Origin: Desulfovibrio sp. Fe33
Lineage (GTDB): Bacteria > Desulfobacterota > Desulfovibrionia > Desulfovibrionales > Desulfovibrionaceae
DNA length: 64,000 bases
Assembly (NCBI RefSeq): GCF_028532725.1
Contig: NZ_JAQKGU010000009.1
Span: forward strand, 62,001 to 126,000
Direction of reading: 5' to 3'
Part shown: positions 51,742-61,522 of the stretch, in pieces
How the letters are laid out: every line of letters begins with the position of its first letter
How positions within the stretch are numbered: position 1 is the first letter of the stretch
Notes under the pieces: model-generated
Databases searched by the model: none
Seen by the model: only the letters and a program-made list of their open reading frames with translations
What the model was told of the DNA's origin: nothing
Program-made: the position numbers and the translations under genes

Positions 51742-53139
51742 GTGAGCACGGTCAAGGCCTTCGTCATCGCCGGAACGCACAGCGGGTGCGGCAAGACGTC
51801 CATCTCTTTGGGGCTCATGGCTTCATTGGCCCGCCGCGGCGTCAGGGTGCAGCCCTTCAAGAACGGGCCGGATTTCATCGACCCCGGCCATCACGCCCTG
51901 GCCTGCGCCGTGGACGGCGTGCCTGTTCCAAGTCACAACCTCGACGGCTGGATACTCGACGAGGCCGCCAACTTCGATATCTTCAACCGTTACGCCGCAG
52001 GCAGCGACGTGGCCGTCATCGAAGGGGGCATGGGCCTTTTCGACGGCATTTCCGGGACCGGCGAAGCCGGGTCCACGGCCCAACTGGCCAAGATACTTGG
52101 CCTGCCCGTCATTCTGGTGGTGGACGCCCGCTCCATGGCCCGGTCCGCCGCCGCCCTGGTGGCGGGGTACGCGGACTTCGATCCCGAAGTGACCATCGCG
52201 GGAGTCATCTTCAACCGCGTCGGCAGCGCGTCCCATGCGGAGCTGCTGCGCGAGGCCATGACCCTGGTCCCTGACGTGCCGGTGCTGGGCGTGCTCGGCC
52301 GCGACGACTCCATCGCCACCCCCTCGCGCCATCTCGGCCTCGTCACCCCGGAACAGGACGCCCCGGATCTTTCGCGGTATCAGCGATTGGCCGACTGGGT
52401 GGAGACCGGCCTGGACCCGGACGCGATTCTGGCCCGGCTGCCCGACATTACGGCCGTCCCCCCGTTCGAGCCCGTGCCGCAGCTCCCCAGGGTGACTATC
52501 GGGCTGGCCAGGGATAACGCCTTCTGTTTCTATTACGAGGAAAATCTTCGTCTCCTGCGGGAGGCCGGAGCCCGGCTGGTGGAGTTTTCCCCCATCGCCG
52601 ACGCTCGTCTGCCGGAGCATCTGGACGGCCTCTACCTTGGCGGAGGCTACCCGGAACTCTATGCCTTCGAGCTCGGCCAGAACACCCGTATGCGCCGTGA
52701 CATCAAGGAGTTCTGCGAGTCGGGACGCCCGGTCTACGCCGAGTGCGGCGGGTTCATGCTGCTCATGAACGACATCATCACCGGGCGGGGCCGTTACGCC
52801 ATGACCGGCGTCTATCCGGTGCGCGCGGAAATGAACGAGCGGTTCCGCGCCCTGGGCTACCGTGAGATCGCCACCCGCGAGGCCACCATCCTCGGTCCGG
52901 CGGGAACCGTCGCGCGCGGACACGAATTCCATTATTCCTCCCTTCAGGAGGACGGCGCGCCCGACGCCCTGCACCCGGTCTACTCCATGTCCGGCCGAAA
53001 GGGGCGCATCGACGCGCCCGAAGGGTTCGTCACCCGAAACACCCTCGGCTCCTACGTCCACCTCCACTTCGCCTCCAACCCGGAAATCGCGCGTTCCTTC
53101 GTGCGCCTGTGTATTGAGGCAGGCAACAGCTTGCAGTAG
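51742..53139 (+). CDS. cbiA: Cobyrinate a,c-diamide synthase (CobB/CbiA)
   Basis: ATP-dependent glutamine amidation of the a and c carboxylates of cobyrinic acid in cobalamin synthesis. The 465-residue product has the N-terminal P-loop GTHSGCGKTS, the FKNGPDFIDPGHH motif and the C-terminal class I glutaminase-like domain with catalytic Cys in YAECGGFMLL and GGGYPEL. GTG start at 51742 immediately after the TPR gene. No other cobalamin genes are in the window. Confidence 0.93.
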   Translation: MSTVKAFVIAGTHSGCGKTSISLGLMASLARRGVRVQPFKNGPDFIDPGHHALACAVDGVPVPSHNLDGWILDEAANFDIFNRYAAGSDVAVIEGGMGLFDGISGTGEAGSTAQLAKILGLPVILVVDARSMARSAAALVAGYADFDPEVTIAGVIFNRVGSASHAELLREAMTLVPDVPVLGVLGRDDSIATPSRHLGLVTPEQDAPDLSRYQRLADWVETGLDPDAILARLPDITAVPPFEPVPQLPRVTIGLARDNAFCFYYEENLRLLREAGARLVEFSPIADARLPEHLDGLYLGGGYPELYAFELGQNTRMRRDIKEFCESGRPVYAECGGFMLLMNDIITGRGRYAMTGVYPVRAEMNERFRALGYREIATREATILGPAGTVARGHEFHYSSLQEDGAPDALHPVYSMSGRKGRIDAPEGFVTRNTLGSYVHLHFASNPEIARSFVRLCIEAGNSLQ

Positions 53140-53236
53140 CCGGGCCTTCATTCCCGAACCGTTTTCCGGGCGGCAACCGGCCGCCCGAGGCGTCCCCCCC
53201 TTAACAAACGACGCCCGACCGGGTAGGAGATGAAGG

Positions 53237-54424
53237 ATGCGGACGTGGATTCTTCATATCGACATGGATGCGTTTTTCGCGTCGGTGGAGCAGATGGACA
53301 ACCCCGAGTTGCGGGGCAAGCCTGTGGCCGTGGGCGGGACGTCGGACCGCAGCGTGGTGTCTGCGGCCAGCTACGAGGTGCGCAAGTACGGCGTCCGTTC
53401 GGCCATGTCCGTGGTCAAGGCGCGCAAGCTCTGTCCGGAGATAATCATGGTTCCGGGGCGCATGGCCCGCTACAAGGAGGTCTCGCGGCAGGTCATGGGC
53501 GTGCTGAAAGAGTTCTCGCCGACCGTGGAGCAGGCCAGCGTGGACGAGGCGTACCTGGACGGAACGGGACTGGAGCGGCTGTTCGGCCCCATCGACGAGA
53601 TGGGGCGGCGGATCAAGGCGCGAGTGAAGGAGGCCACGGGGCTGAATTGCTCGGTGGGCGCTGCCCCGGTGCGGTTTCTGGCCAAGATCGCTTCGGATAT
53701 GGATAAGCCCGACGGCTTGTTCATTGTCCGGCACGAGGAGGTCGGGGAGTTCCTGCGCACGCTGCCTGTGGGCAGGATTCCCGGTGTGGGGGCCAAGCTG
53801 TTGGAGGTGTTGAAACGCATGGGCGTGCGCACCTGCGGCGACGTCCTGCTCAAGCCCGCAGAATACTGGGAGGAGCGGCTGGGAAAGTACGGCGCGGCCC
53901 TGCACGAAAGGGCGCGCGGCATCGACCCCACGCCGGTCACGCCCCACGAGGCGGCCAAGAGTTGCAGCGCGGAAAACACATTTCAGGAAGACACCACGGA
54001 TCGGACGTTGCTGCGCAAATGGCTTCTCGCGCAGTCCGAACGGGTTGGCGAGGATTTGCGCCGTCACGGCTACAAGGGACGAACCGTTACGCTCAAGATC
54101 AAGTATGCGGATTTCACCCAGATCACCCGTTCGAAAAGCCTGGACGCCCGCACGGACAAGACCGGGGTCATATACGACACCGCCTGTTCCCTGCTTGAGC
54201 AGGTGCGCCTTCCGCGCGCCGTCCGGCTGATCGGAGTGGGCGTGTCGAATTTCGAGGCCCGCGCCCGCCAGGTCAATTTGTTCGAGGAATCGCCGGAGCA
54301 AAGGGAGTCGACCAGTGAGCTGGACAGGGCCGTGGACGAGGTTCGGCGCAAGTTCGGGGGCAAGGCCGTGACCCGCGTGGAGCTGTTGGGATTCAAGAAA
54401 AAACCAACCAATTCTGCTGAGTGA
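53237..54424 (+). CDS. dinB: DNA polymerase IV (Y family)
   Basis: Error-prone translesion polymerase. The 395-residue protein has the Y-family palm motifs HIDMDAFFASVEQ and SVDEAYLD with both catalytic acidic centres, the helix-hairpin-helix region GVGAKLLEVLKRMGV, and a little-finger domain (about 235-345). ATG at 53237. The C-terminal 30 residues contain a beta-clamp-like QVNLFE motif. Confidence 0.94.
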   Translation: MRTWILHIDMDAFFASVEQMDNPELRGKPVAVGGTSDRSVVSAASYEVRKYGVRSAMSVVKARKLCPEIIMVPGRMARYKEVSRQVMGVLKEFSPTVEQASVDEAYLDGTGLERLFGPIDEMGRRIKARVKEATGLNCSVGAAPVRFLAKIASDMDKPDGLFIVRHEEVGEFLRTLPVGRIPGVGAKLLEVLKRMGVRTCGDVLLKPAEYWEERLGKYGAALHERARGIDPTPVTPHEAAKSCSAENTFQEDTTDRTLLRKWLLAQSERVGEDLRRHGYKGRTVTLKIKYADFTQITRSKSLDARTDKTGVIYDTACSLLEQVRLPRAVRLIGVGVSNFEARARQVNLFEESPEQRESTSELDRAVDEVRRKFGGKAVTRVELLGFKKKPTNSAE

Positions 54425-54544
54425 GCGTCCCCGGCGAGGTTTCGGCGGTTCCGGCTTGCCAAAGCTGATGAAGATTACTACATAGAAAAGATACTATGAA
54501 AAAAATATCGTCTTTCGGCGAGTATCAAAGGATGTCAACCATTC

Positions 54545-55852
54545 GTGAATATTATGAAAAGTAAGAAATTGCTCAATGTCAGGGGTCTGCTTGTTCTCGC
54601 CTTCGTCTTGTTTGCGCCGTGCCTGTTCGCGGCCGGCGTTTCGGCGGAGGAGGAACCCAAGGGAATCATGGACGTGGACCTTTCGGCCAAGCCCGCGCCG
54701 TTGGCCGAGAATGTGGAAAAGGGCCTGAGTCACCTTTTCGCGGTCCTTGACGACAAATCCGTTCCCCTGTCGGTGGCCGAACTGCAACCCATGCTCGACT
54801 TCGTGGTCAACGTGGATGCCGACCCCAAGGATATCGAACCCGCCAAGCGCTTCGACGGCCGGGGAATCTGCCTGCGCCGCGACGTGTCCACGGATCTGAC
54901 CCGCATCCTCAAGTATTTCTACAACCCCGACATCCCTAACCATTTGCTCTGTCCGGCGGTTCTGCGCTCGTCGGGATGGCGCGAGGGCAGCGAGTTCCTG
55001 GCCCGGCCGAACGGGTTGTGGGAGGAGTTGCCTTCGCTGGGCGAGAACGGGCCGGTGGTGGTCCGGGGCAGCGAGTACGAGGTGACCACGCCCGATTCGT
55101 TTGCCGAGGCGTATTACGGCTACGATTTGAACCGGCTCATTATCCTGACCCGATTCCAGGGCAAGAACGTGCTCATTTCCGTGTCCGAGCAGGACGGCAA
55201 GTCCGACGTCGGCCGCAAGGGGGCGATCCTGGACGACAAGAGCTGGGAGTATTTCTACTCCGGGCTGGAAGGCCTCAACAAGGGCATGATCGGCTGGATG
55301 GACACCTTCACCTACGCCTCCGGCTCGGTTCAGGTTTTCGTGGAGCAGGACGCTCAGGCGCCTCGCAGCACGGTCTTCCTGTTCAAATGGCTGAACGCGG
55401 GATGGGCCGGTATGAACGTGGTCAAGCGTTCCCACATCTATGACGGGACCCTGCGTTACGTGCGCAGCTTCTCCAAGGTGGTGGAGTCCAACGGCCTCAC
55501 TCCGGAGTTCCTGGTCGACGGCCTCAGGGACGTCATGGCCATGCCTGAAAGCCGGGTGAACGAACTCATCGAGGAATACGCCCGCAACTTCGAGGCCCGG
55601 TTCAAGGACGATCCCAAGCTGAAGTCCCGCGATTACGCCAAGGTCATCCGCGACGGCGGGTATGCCGAGGTTCTGGACGATAACGCGCGGCGGTCGGTGC
55701 TGGCCCTGGAAAAGCTCAAATCCCTCATGGGCATGGACACCCTTATCGCCCTGGAGGGCGAGGCGTCTCAGCCCGTGGCCCAGGGGCCGGAGAACGCGAC
55801 TCACCCCGTGGCCGCGGAAGTGGCGCAGCGCGAGACCGCGCCCGGCAACTAG
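54545..55852 (+). CDS. Hypothetical periplasmic protein
   Basis: A 435-residue exported protein with a signal peptide (about 8-32, VRGLLVLAFVLFAPCLFAAGVSA is hydrophobic and ends in an AxA site). The remainder is soluble and I recognise no family. GTG at 54545 is preferred over ATG 54554 because AAAGGA lies twelve bases before it. It is monocistronic, ending at a strong terminator. Function unknown. Confidence 0.7.
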   Translation: MNIMKSKKLLNVRGLLVLAFVLFAPCLFAAGVSAEEEPKGIMDVDLSAKPAPLAENVEKGLSHLFAVLDDKSVPLSVAELQPMLDFVVNVDADPKDIEPAKRFDGRGICLRRDVSTDLTRILKYFYNPDIPNHLLCPAVLRSSGWREGSEFLARPNGLWEELPSLGENGPVVVRGSEYEVTTPDSFAEAYYGYDLNRLIILTRFQGKNVLISVSEQDGKSDVGRKGAILDDKSWEYFYSGLEGLNKGMIGWMDTFTYASGSVQVFVEQDAQAPRSTVFLFKWLNAGWAGMNVVKRSHIYDGTLRYVRSFSKVVESNGLTPEFLVDGLRDVMAMPESRVNELIEEYARNFEARFKDDPKLKSRDYAKVIRDGGYAEVLDDNARRSVLALEKLKSLMGMDTLIALEGEASQPVAQGPENATHPVAAEVAQRETAPGN

Positions 55853-55880
55853 TCAGCGGACCGGATACACGCTATATTGA

Positions 55881-55911
55881 CGGCGCGCCGATCGGTCGGC
55901 GCGCCGTTTTT
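55881..55911 (+). terminator. Terminator after the periplasmic protein gene
   Basis: CGGCGCGCCGA, TCGG loop and TCGGCGCGCCG, then TTTTT: an 11-bp perfect stem. Confidence 0.9.
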
Positions 55912-55934
55912 CATTTGCCGCAAGGAGAAGCCCC

Positions 55935-56108
55935 ATGCTCGTTCACGTGGATGACGCCAAGTTTTTGTTCTGTCCCCTGCTGATGACCCATGACGACAAG
56001 ATGAAGATGTGCCAGGTGGCCCAATGCATGATGTGGCGCTGGGTGGACCGCGAACGGGGCGTCGGGTATTGCGGCATGGCAGGGAAGCCCGCCGGGGCCG
56101 AAAGCTAG
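55935..56108 (+). CDS. Small cysteine/methionine-rich protein (57 residues)
   Basis: MLVHVDDAKFLFCPLL then KMCQVAQCMMWRWVD and GVGYCGMAGK. Four cysteines, seven methionines and three aromatic clusters in 57 residues suggest metal or cluster binding. The ATG follows AAGGAG at good spacing, right after a terminator and 29 bases before fliJ, so it is likely a real first gene of that operon. No family recognised. Confidence 0.7.
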   Translation: MLVHVDDAKFLFCPLLMTHDDKMKMCQVAQCMMWRWVDRERGVGYCGMAGKPAGAES

Positions 56109-56137
56109 CCGCCCCTTCCCCGAAAGGATTTCAAGTC

Positions 56138-56578
56138 ATGTCCAAACCGTTTCGCTTCAAGCTCGACAAGGTGCTCGACTACCGCGAGCAGCTTGAGGAG
56201 CAGGCCAGGGGAACGCTCGCCCGGGCCAGGGCCGCGCGTGACGCCCAGGCCGAGGTCCTGCGCGGCCTGGAGACGCGCCTGGAGGCCCATCTGGCCGCCG
56301 AGGCCGAGTCGCACGGGTCGGCCAACGACATGTGGCTGTGGCGGCAGTACAAAGACGCCCTGTCCCAGGACGTGGCCATCGCCAGGGTGGATTTGAACGG
56401 TTTGGAACTCAAATTGCAAAGATGCCGCACGGAAGCTGTGGAACGTTCCAGGGACAGGAAGCTCCTGGAGAAGCTCAAGCAAACGCAAGCCAAGAGGCAT
56501 CATGATCGAGAAAACGCCCGTGAAGAAAAGGAAAACGATGAAACGGCAACGCTCCGGTTCAAGTCTCACGATCACTAA
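56138..56578 (+). CDS. fliJ: Flagellar export chaperone FliJ
   Basis: A 146-residue almost entirely helical protein with the FliJ pattern (FRFKLDKVLDYREQLEEQARG), a coiled coil that helps the export ATPase FliI. Its C-terminal part overlaps the next gene by 77 bases in another frame. Other flagellar genes are not nearby in the window. Confidence 0.87.
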   Translation: MSKPFRFKLDKVLDYREQLEEQARGTLARARAARDAQAEVLRGLETRLEAHLAAEAESHGSANDMWLWRQYKDALSQDVAIARVDLNGLELKLQRCRTEAVERSRDRKLLEKLKQTQAKRHHDRENAREEKENDETATLRFKSHDH

Positions 56579-57230
56579 GGTTCTCGCCAGTCTCGTTTTC
56601 CTGGCCTTGCTGAAGCTGACCGTGTTCGGCCTTCTGAGCGTCGATTCCATGACGCTCAAGGCTGTCGGAAACGTGTTGCCCGACGTTCTGTCAGGCGAGA
56701 CCGCCGCGGCCCAGGACAATGCCGCCCCCGCCCGGAGCGACTCGGCTCCCGCCACTCCCATCGCCGACAAGGCGGACTCCGAGGCCAATCGCGCCGCGAA
56801 GGCCGAGGCGGCCATGGACCGCGCCGCCGCCGAAAAGCGCACGGAAGAGGATTTGCCCGAGGAGTGGAAGGCCCTGAAGCGCAAGGAGGACGAGTTGGCG
56901 GGCAAGGAACGTGCCCTCAAGGAGATGGAGGCGTCCATCAAGGCCGAGGCCGAGCGGGTCGCGAAACTCCATGCCGAGATAAAGTCCATGCTCGACGAGG
57001 CCAAGCAGATCAAGGACCAGCGTGTCAAGAAGCTGGTGGACATGCTCTCCAACACCAAGGCCAAGAAGGCCGCCGAGATTTTGCAGTCCATGGACGACGA
57101 TCTGGCCGTCAAGGTCCTGTCGGGAATGCGCGGCAGGCAGGCGGGCGAGATCCTCTCCTTCGTGGAATCCAAGAAGGCCGCCAAGCTCTCCGAGGAACTG
57201 ACCAAGTTGCAGATTCCCTTCGAGAACTAG
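56502..57230 (+). CDS. MotE-like flagellar motor chaperone
   Basis: A 242-residue membrane-anchored protein: basic N-terminus, one membrane segment (about 25-47), an Ala-rich linker, a long coiled coil (about 95-175, KRKEDELAGKERALKEME) and a C-terminal MgtE-N-like domain (about 180-235, AKKAAEILQSMDDDLAVKVLSGM). Such proteins (MotE) stabilise stator or MotC components of the flagellar motor. The upstream ATG 56502 gives a long overlap with fliJ; ATG 56538, after AAGGAAAA, is a plausible alternative start. Confidence 0.75.
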   Translation: MIEKTPVKKRKTMKRQRSGSSLTITKVLASLVFLALLKLTVFGLLSVDSMTLKAVGNVLPDVLSGETAAAQDNAAPARSDSAPATPIADKADSEANRAAKAEAAMDRAAAEKRTEEDLPEEWKALKRKEDELAGKERALKEMEASIKAEAERVAKLHAEIKSMLDEAKQIKDQRVKKLVDMLSNTKAKKAAEILQSMDDDLAVKVLSGMRGRQAGEILSFVESKKAAKLSEELTKLQIPFEN

Positions 57231-57250
57231 GCCAGGCAACCCTGAACATT

Positions 57251-57287
57251 GCGGGCGGGCGGTCTGACGGCCGCCCGCTTTTTTTGC
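57251..57287 (+). terminator. Terminator after the fliJ-motE operon
   Basis: GCGGGCGG and CCGCCCGC around a 12-base loop, then TTTTTTT. Confidence 0.9.
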
Positions 57288-57334
57288 CGCCGTCCGGCGT
57301 TGAACTGCGGACCGCCTTCACGTATAGCAGGCCC

Positions 57335-58081
57335 ATGACGCGCGTCCGAATGATCCTGGCCTACGAGGGCACGGAATTTTGCGGCTGGCAGGTACAGCCC
57401 GCAGACCGCACCGTGCAGGGCGAGCTTGAGCGCGCCCTGGAGACCATTTTGGGCAGGCCGGTCCGTGTTCACGGCTCGGGGCGCACCGACTCCGGGGTCC
57501 ACGCCCTGGGGCAGACTGTGCATTTCGACTGCCCGGACGACCGCCCCGATTTCCCATGGCGGCGGAGCCTGAACGCTTTGCTGCCGAAGGATGTGCGCGT
57601 GCTTGAAGCCGCTCCGGCGGCCGACGACTTCCACGCCCGGTACGGAGCCGTTTCCAAAACCTACGAATATTGTTTGTGGCACGAGCGGGCCTTCTGCCTT
57701 CCCCAACGCCGCCGTTTCGTCTGGGCGTGCGGGCCGGTGGACTTCGCGCGTATGGAGGCGGCCGCCGCGATCCTTGCGGGCGAGCACGACTTCGCCGCCT
57801 TTCAGAATGTCGGCACCGACGTCGAATCCACAGTGCGGACCGTGACGGGAATCTCGCGCCATCCCGGCGCGACGGAGTTCGAATCTGTCTGGCGCTTTTC
57901 CGCTGACGGGTTTCTCAAGCAGATGGTGCGCAATCTGGTGGGCTGTCTGGTGGCCTGCGGTCGGGGGAGGATGAGCCTGGAAGAGGTGCGGGCCGTGCTC
58001 GAATCCCGCAACAGGACGCTGGCCCCGGCCACGGTTCCCCCCCAGGGACTGACCCTGGTGCGGGTGGAGTACGGGAGCTGA
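57335..58081 (+). CDS. truA: tRNA pseudouridine synthase A
   Basis: Modifies U38-U40 of the tRNA anticodon arm. 248 residues with the RTDSGVHALGQ motif carrying the catalytic Asp, and the FLKQMVRNLVG motif. Convergent to the DUF342 gene with only 4 bases between stops and no obvious terminator. Confidence 0.95.
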   Translation: MTRVRMILAYEGTEFCGWQVQPADRTVQGELERALETILGRPVRVHGSGRTDSGVHALGQTVHFDCPDDRPDFPWRRSLNALLPKDVRVLEAAPAADDFHARYGAVSKTYEYCLWHERAFCLPQRRRFVWACGPVDFARMEAAAAILAGEHDFAAFQNVGTDVESTVRTVTGISRHPGATEFESVWRFSADGFLKQMVRNLVGCLVACGRGRMSLEEVRAVLESRNRTLAPATVPPQGLTLVRVEYGS

Positions 58082-58084
58082 CGG

Positions 58085-59986
58085 TCAGCGTCCCAGGATG
58101 TCGCGTTTTTCCGCGTCCCAGTAGAATACCGTGGCTTCAAGCCGCTTTTCGACCTTTTTCCTGACGCTGCAAAATCCGATCACCGCGCCGGGCTGGACGA
58201 TCTTCTTGACCTGGATGGTGAGCCCCGCAAGTTCCTGCTGGAGGCGGACCGTCGTGCGGTTGATCTTGTCGCTCAAGGCGTCGCGCCGCTTGACCAGGGC
58301 TTCACGGTGCCGGATTACCTCGACAAGGGCGGGGCGTCTGGCTTCGGGCGTGCGTGCCAGGAGCGTCTCGGGCGGCTCCGTGCCCAGGGTGGCGTCGATC
58401 TTCTTGATGGACTGGGCCACCCGGATGCGCTCTTCCCGCAGCGCATCGTCCTCGCAATCCTCGACGACAATCCCCACCAAGGTGGCCACGCCCAGCTCGG
58501 AGCCGAGCTCGTTGATTTCGATGCCCTTGCGGGCCAGGACTTCGCCGCCCTGGACCGTGCCCTTGCCCGACAGGGCTATGAGCCTGCCGTCCGTGTGGAT
58601 GGACGAATTCTGTATTTCGTTGGCGATAACCACATCGTGCCCGGCCCGGATGCGCGCGTTGATGGCGAAGTTGGCGACCACGCGGCCGTCGCTCACGATT
58701 TCGCCGCCGTCGGGCATGAGAATGCCGCCCTTGACCTCCACCAGGCCGCCCGCATAGACGGTCGAGCTTTCGATGGACCCTTCCACCAGGACGTGCTTCG
58801 GCGCCGAGACGGAGAAGCCCGCCTGAATCGACCCCAACACCTTGATCGAGCCGTGCTCGACCTTCACGTTGCCCGAATTGAGGTCCACGTTGCCGTGGAC
58901 CACCAAGCACTCGGTCACGGACAGGGTGTTCCGCTCCAGGACCGCCACGCCCTGCGCCTTGGATGCGTAGGTCGTCCCGTCGTTCTGGAGCAGGACGTTT
59001 TCGCCCAGGACGATCTTCAGCTCCCTGCCCGCGCTGGCCGGTATGGTCTTGCCGTAGATATCGATGCCGCCTTCGCCCGCGGTCGGCGGATGGAGTCTGC
59101 CGATGATCTGCCCGGTAACGACCATGGGATAGGTCCCCCGGTCGCGGAAGTCGAGCCTGCCAGAGGCGTCCTCGGTGCCGGTCTCGTCGCGGGTGGCGAC
59201 CATGGACTCCAGCCAGCCGTCGCGGCCCGGCACGGGATGCGCTCCCTTGACCAGAACCTGGTTGGGCAGGGCCATGTTCATGTCTCCGGCCTGGCCGAGT
59301 TTGGCCGCGAGCGCTTCCAGGTCCACGGGTATGAGCACGCCCATGTCGCGCAGTTCCTTTTCGATGCGCTCCACGGTGATGGGCTCGCCCCGGAAATCCT
59401 TGTGGTGGATGGTCCCGACGACTTCGACCTCGTCGTCGGTGATGTGGGCGCAGGGGGTTACCGAAACCACGCCGTCGCGGATTTTGGCCACGCCCCAAAC
59501 GCGGGAGTAGTATGCTCCGGCCGAGGGGTCCCAATCCACATGTTCGCCCGCCTCGACCTTGACGGCCTTGGGCGTGAAGGAACCGGTGGGCCGGATCGCC
59601 CGCCCGTCGATGGACTCGCCGACGGCCGCCGTGGCGGCGGGGCGGAAGCGGAGGAAGCGGTCTTCGGGAAAAACGGGAAATTGCAGGTCGCCAAGGGCCG
59701 ACAGGACGGCCTCTCTCGGCTCCCTCGGAGGGATGCCCCGGACCAGGGGGATGCCCCGGAATTCGTCGCCCGCTAGAACCGCTGCGACGATGCGTCCGGC
59801 GGCTTCTTCATCCACGGGCAGTCTGACCCCGCAGGCGGCCACCTGCGCCTTGAGCAGAGCCACGCTCGGTTCCTTGCCCCCGTTGGGCGGGAAGTAGCGG
59901 TTGACGCCGAGCTTCATGCCGTCTTCGGACATGCAGAAGCGAAATTGTGCGTCCGGGCTGTTTTTCAGGGCCTCTTCATCCTGCAT
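58085..59986 (-). CDS. FapA-family (DUF342) protein
   Basis: A 633-residue protein. The central part (about 200-430) is a right-handed beta-helix-like region of the DUF342/FapA family (IDIYGKTIPASAG, then VHGNVDLNSGNVKVEHGSIKVLGSIQAGF). The C-terminal part is coiled coil (about 515-600, EERIRVAQSIKKIDATLG). Family members act in polar localisation, flagellar control or morphology; the exact function here is unknown. ATG at 59986 is chosen; the frame extends 25 codons upstream without a good ribosome binding site. Confidence 0.8.
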   Translation of the reverse strand: MQDEEALKNSPDAQFRFCMSEDGMKLGVNRYFPPNGGKEPSVALLKAQVAACGVRLPVDEEAAGRIVAAVLAGDEFRGIPLVRGIPPREPREAVLSALGDLQFPVFPEDRFLRFRPAATAAVGESIDGRAIRPTGSFTPKAVKVEAGEHVDWDPSAGAYYSRVWGVAKIRDGVVSVTPCAHITDDEVEVVGTIHHKDFRGEPITVERIEKELRDMGVLIPVDLEALAAKLGQAGDMNMALPNQVLVKGAHPVPGRDGWLESMVATRDETGTEDASGRLDFRDRGTYPMVVTGQIIGRLHPPTAGEGGIDIYGKTIPASAGRELKIVLGENVLLQNDGTTYASKAQGVAVLERNTLSVTECLVVHGNVDLNSGNVKVEHGSIKVLGSIQAGFSVSAPKHVLVEGSIESSTVYAGGLVEVKGGILMPDGGEIVSDGRVVANFAINARIRAGHDVVIANEIQNSSIHTDGRLIALSGKGTVQGGEVLARKGIEINELGSELGVATLVGIVVEDCEDDALREERIRVAQSIKKIDATLGTEPPETLLARTPEARRPALVEVIRHREALVKRRDALSDKINRTTVRLQQELAGLTIQVKKIVQPGAVIGFCSVRKKVEKRLEATVFYWDAEKRDILGR

Positions 59987-60132
59987 GGTCCACCGCGTGA
60001 TCGGATAAGGAGTGAAAGCTGGATTTGCCCCGGCCGGACCGTCCCGGATGGAGGGGCGCATTCTCGGGAGTTAATTTAGCACGGGACATCGGAGCTGGCA
60101 ATCCATTGGAAAAGCGGCTGATTCGAGAATAG

Positions 60133-61395
60133 TTACGGAGTCGAGGAAGGGTACAGCCGCCAGTAGAGCTCTTCCAGCATTCCGGCCAGGTCCGCATAGA
60201 TGCCGCCCGGCTCAGGGGGCAGCCCGAACAGGGCGCGGCGTTGTTCCCTGAGTCCTTCCTTGGAGACCGCGCCCGAGTCGGAGTGGAATACGGTCATGGA
60301 CAGCCGTTCGGCCAGCAGATAGCCGGTCAGCCCATTGCCGAGCAGGTCCATGAGCACCCGGAAGCGGTCGCGCATCCCGTCCCAGAAGGCCAGGGCCTCG
60401 TCCGACGGTTCGCAGGCCAGGGCTTCGCAGATGAGCGAATACAGCGTGTTGACGCCCGCGCCCGGGATGCCGCGCCGCCAGCCGAGCAGCCACGGGTTGC
60501 GCCAGAAGAGCAGGAAGTGTTCGGAGCCGGTTCGGATGATTTCTTCCATAATCCGGCGGGCGCGGATGAGCGTGGCGTCCTCCCATACGATGGGGCGGGC
60601 GGCCACGTCCCAGGCCGGGACCGGCCTGCGTTCAGCCGCAGCCGTCTCGGGTTCGTCGAGTACGCGGCCGAGGAGGTGCGAAAACCAACGGTTGGCCTGG
60701 TTTGAGGCGGGGGTCTCCAGGTGGGCGTAGCTCAGGACGACTCGTCCCGCGCCGAATCGGTTGGCCGCCACCACCGGGGCTCCTTCCATGAAATCCGGGC
60801 TCAGATTCACGCCGTAGAGATTTTCCCAATCCGCCATGGTCCCCTTGGGCAGGGTGGACAGGTTGATATCCGCCACCCAGAAATCCGGCCCGGGCTTGCC
60901 GTAGCGGGCCAGGACCCGGACCGACGGGTCGGCGGGATCGAACCGTCCCGGCCACCAGACCGGCAGCAGGGCCTCGTCCATGCCGTCGGGCACGAGGTCG
61001 CTCGAGCTGTCCAGGCGGGCTTCCACGTGGCCCGAGAGAAAGTGATGGAGCCGGTTGCGGTACCCCTTGCGCGTCCAGGGAGAGAGTCCCAGGCCGTATG
61101 GGCCGGTCAGGGCCAGCCCCGCCCCGCCGCAGAAGCCGAGGTAGGCTCCGCCGGAGTTCACGTATTCGCAGATGGCGTCCATGCCACGCACGCCGAGCCG
61201 GTCGGCCTTGCCCTTGGCGCGTCCGCCGGGCACGAGGAGCGCGGCCGGGACCTCGCCGAGCTTGCCAGAGAGCGCGCCATCGGCTATTTCAGAGCCGCGC
61301 ACCAGCCGGTGGGGGATGCGCCACGCGGAGAGTGCTCTGGCGGCCAGCAGGCCCCAGAAGTGCGATTCGTCCCAATATATATGTATGCTTGACAT
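60133..61395 (-). CDS. BPL_N-type (biotin-protein-ligase N-terminal-like) protein
   Basis: A 420-residue protein whose first 230 residues resemble the BPL_N, GATase-1-like domain: MSSIHIYWDES, LLVPGGRAKGKAD, YVNSGGAYLGFCGGAGLAL (the conserved Cys in GFCGG). The C-terminal 190 residues are helical and unassigned. Not a biotin ligase by itself, since the catalytic domain is missing. ATG at 61395 gives the family N-terminus. Divergent from valS. Confidence 0.75.
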   Translation of the reverse strand: MSSIHIYWDESHFWGLLAARALSAWRIPHRLVRGSEIADGALSGKLGEVPAALLVPGGRAKGKADRLGVRGMDAICEYVNSGGAYLGFCGGAGLALTGPYGLGLSPWTRKGYRNRLHHFLSGHVEARLDSSSDLVPDGMDEALLPVWWPGRFDPADPSVRVLARYGKPGPDFWVADINLSTLPKGTMADWENLYGVNLSPDFMEGAPVVAANRFGAGRVVLSYAHLETPASNQANRWFSHLLGRVLDEPETAAAERRPVPAWDVAARPIVWEDATLIRARRIMEEIIRTGSEHFLLFWRNPWLLGWRRGIPGAGVNTLYSLICEALACEPSDEALAFWDGMRDRFRVLMDLLGNGLTGYLLAERLSMTVFHSDSGAVSKEGLREQRRALFGLPPEPGGIYADLAGMLEELYWRLYPSSTP

Positions 61396-61522
61396 ATGCG
61401 GCTCTCTTGACAAGGGTAGCCCGACGCTACCAAAGGCGCAACCACTTGCGCAAGCGTAACCATACGAGATCTCAGGCCGTCGGTCGCCCGGCACCGGCAG
61501 CAGGCATAAAGGAAGGAATTTC

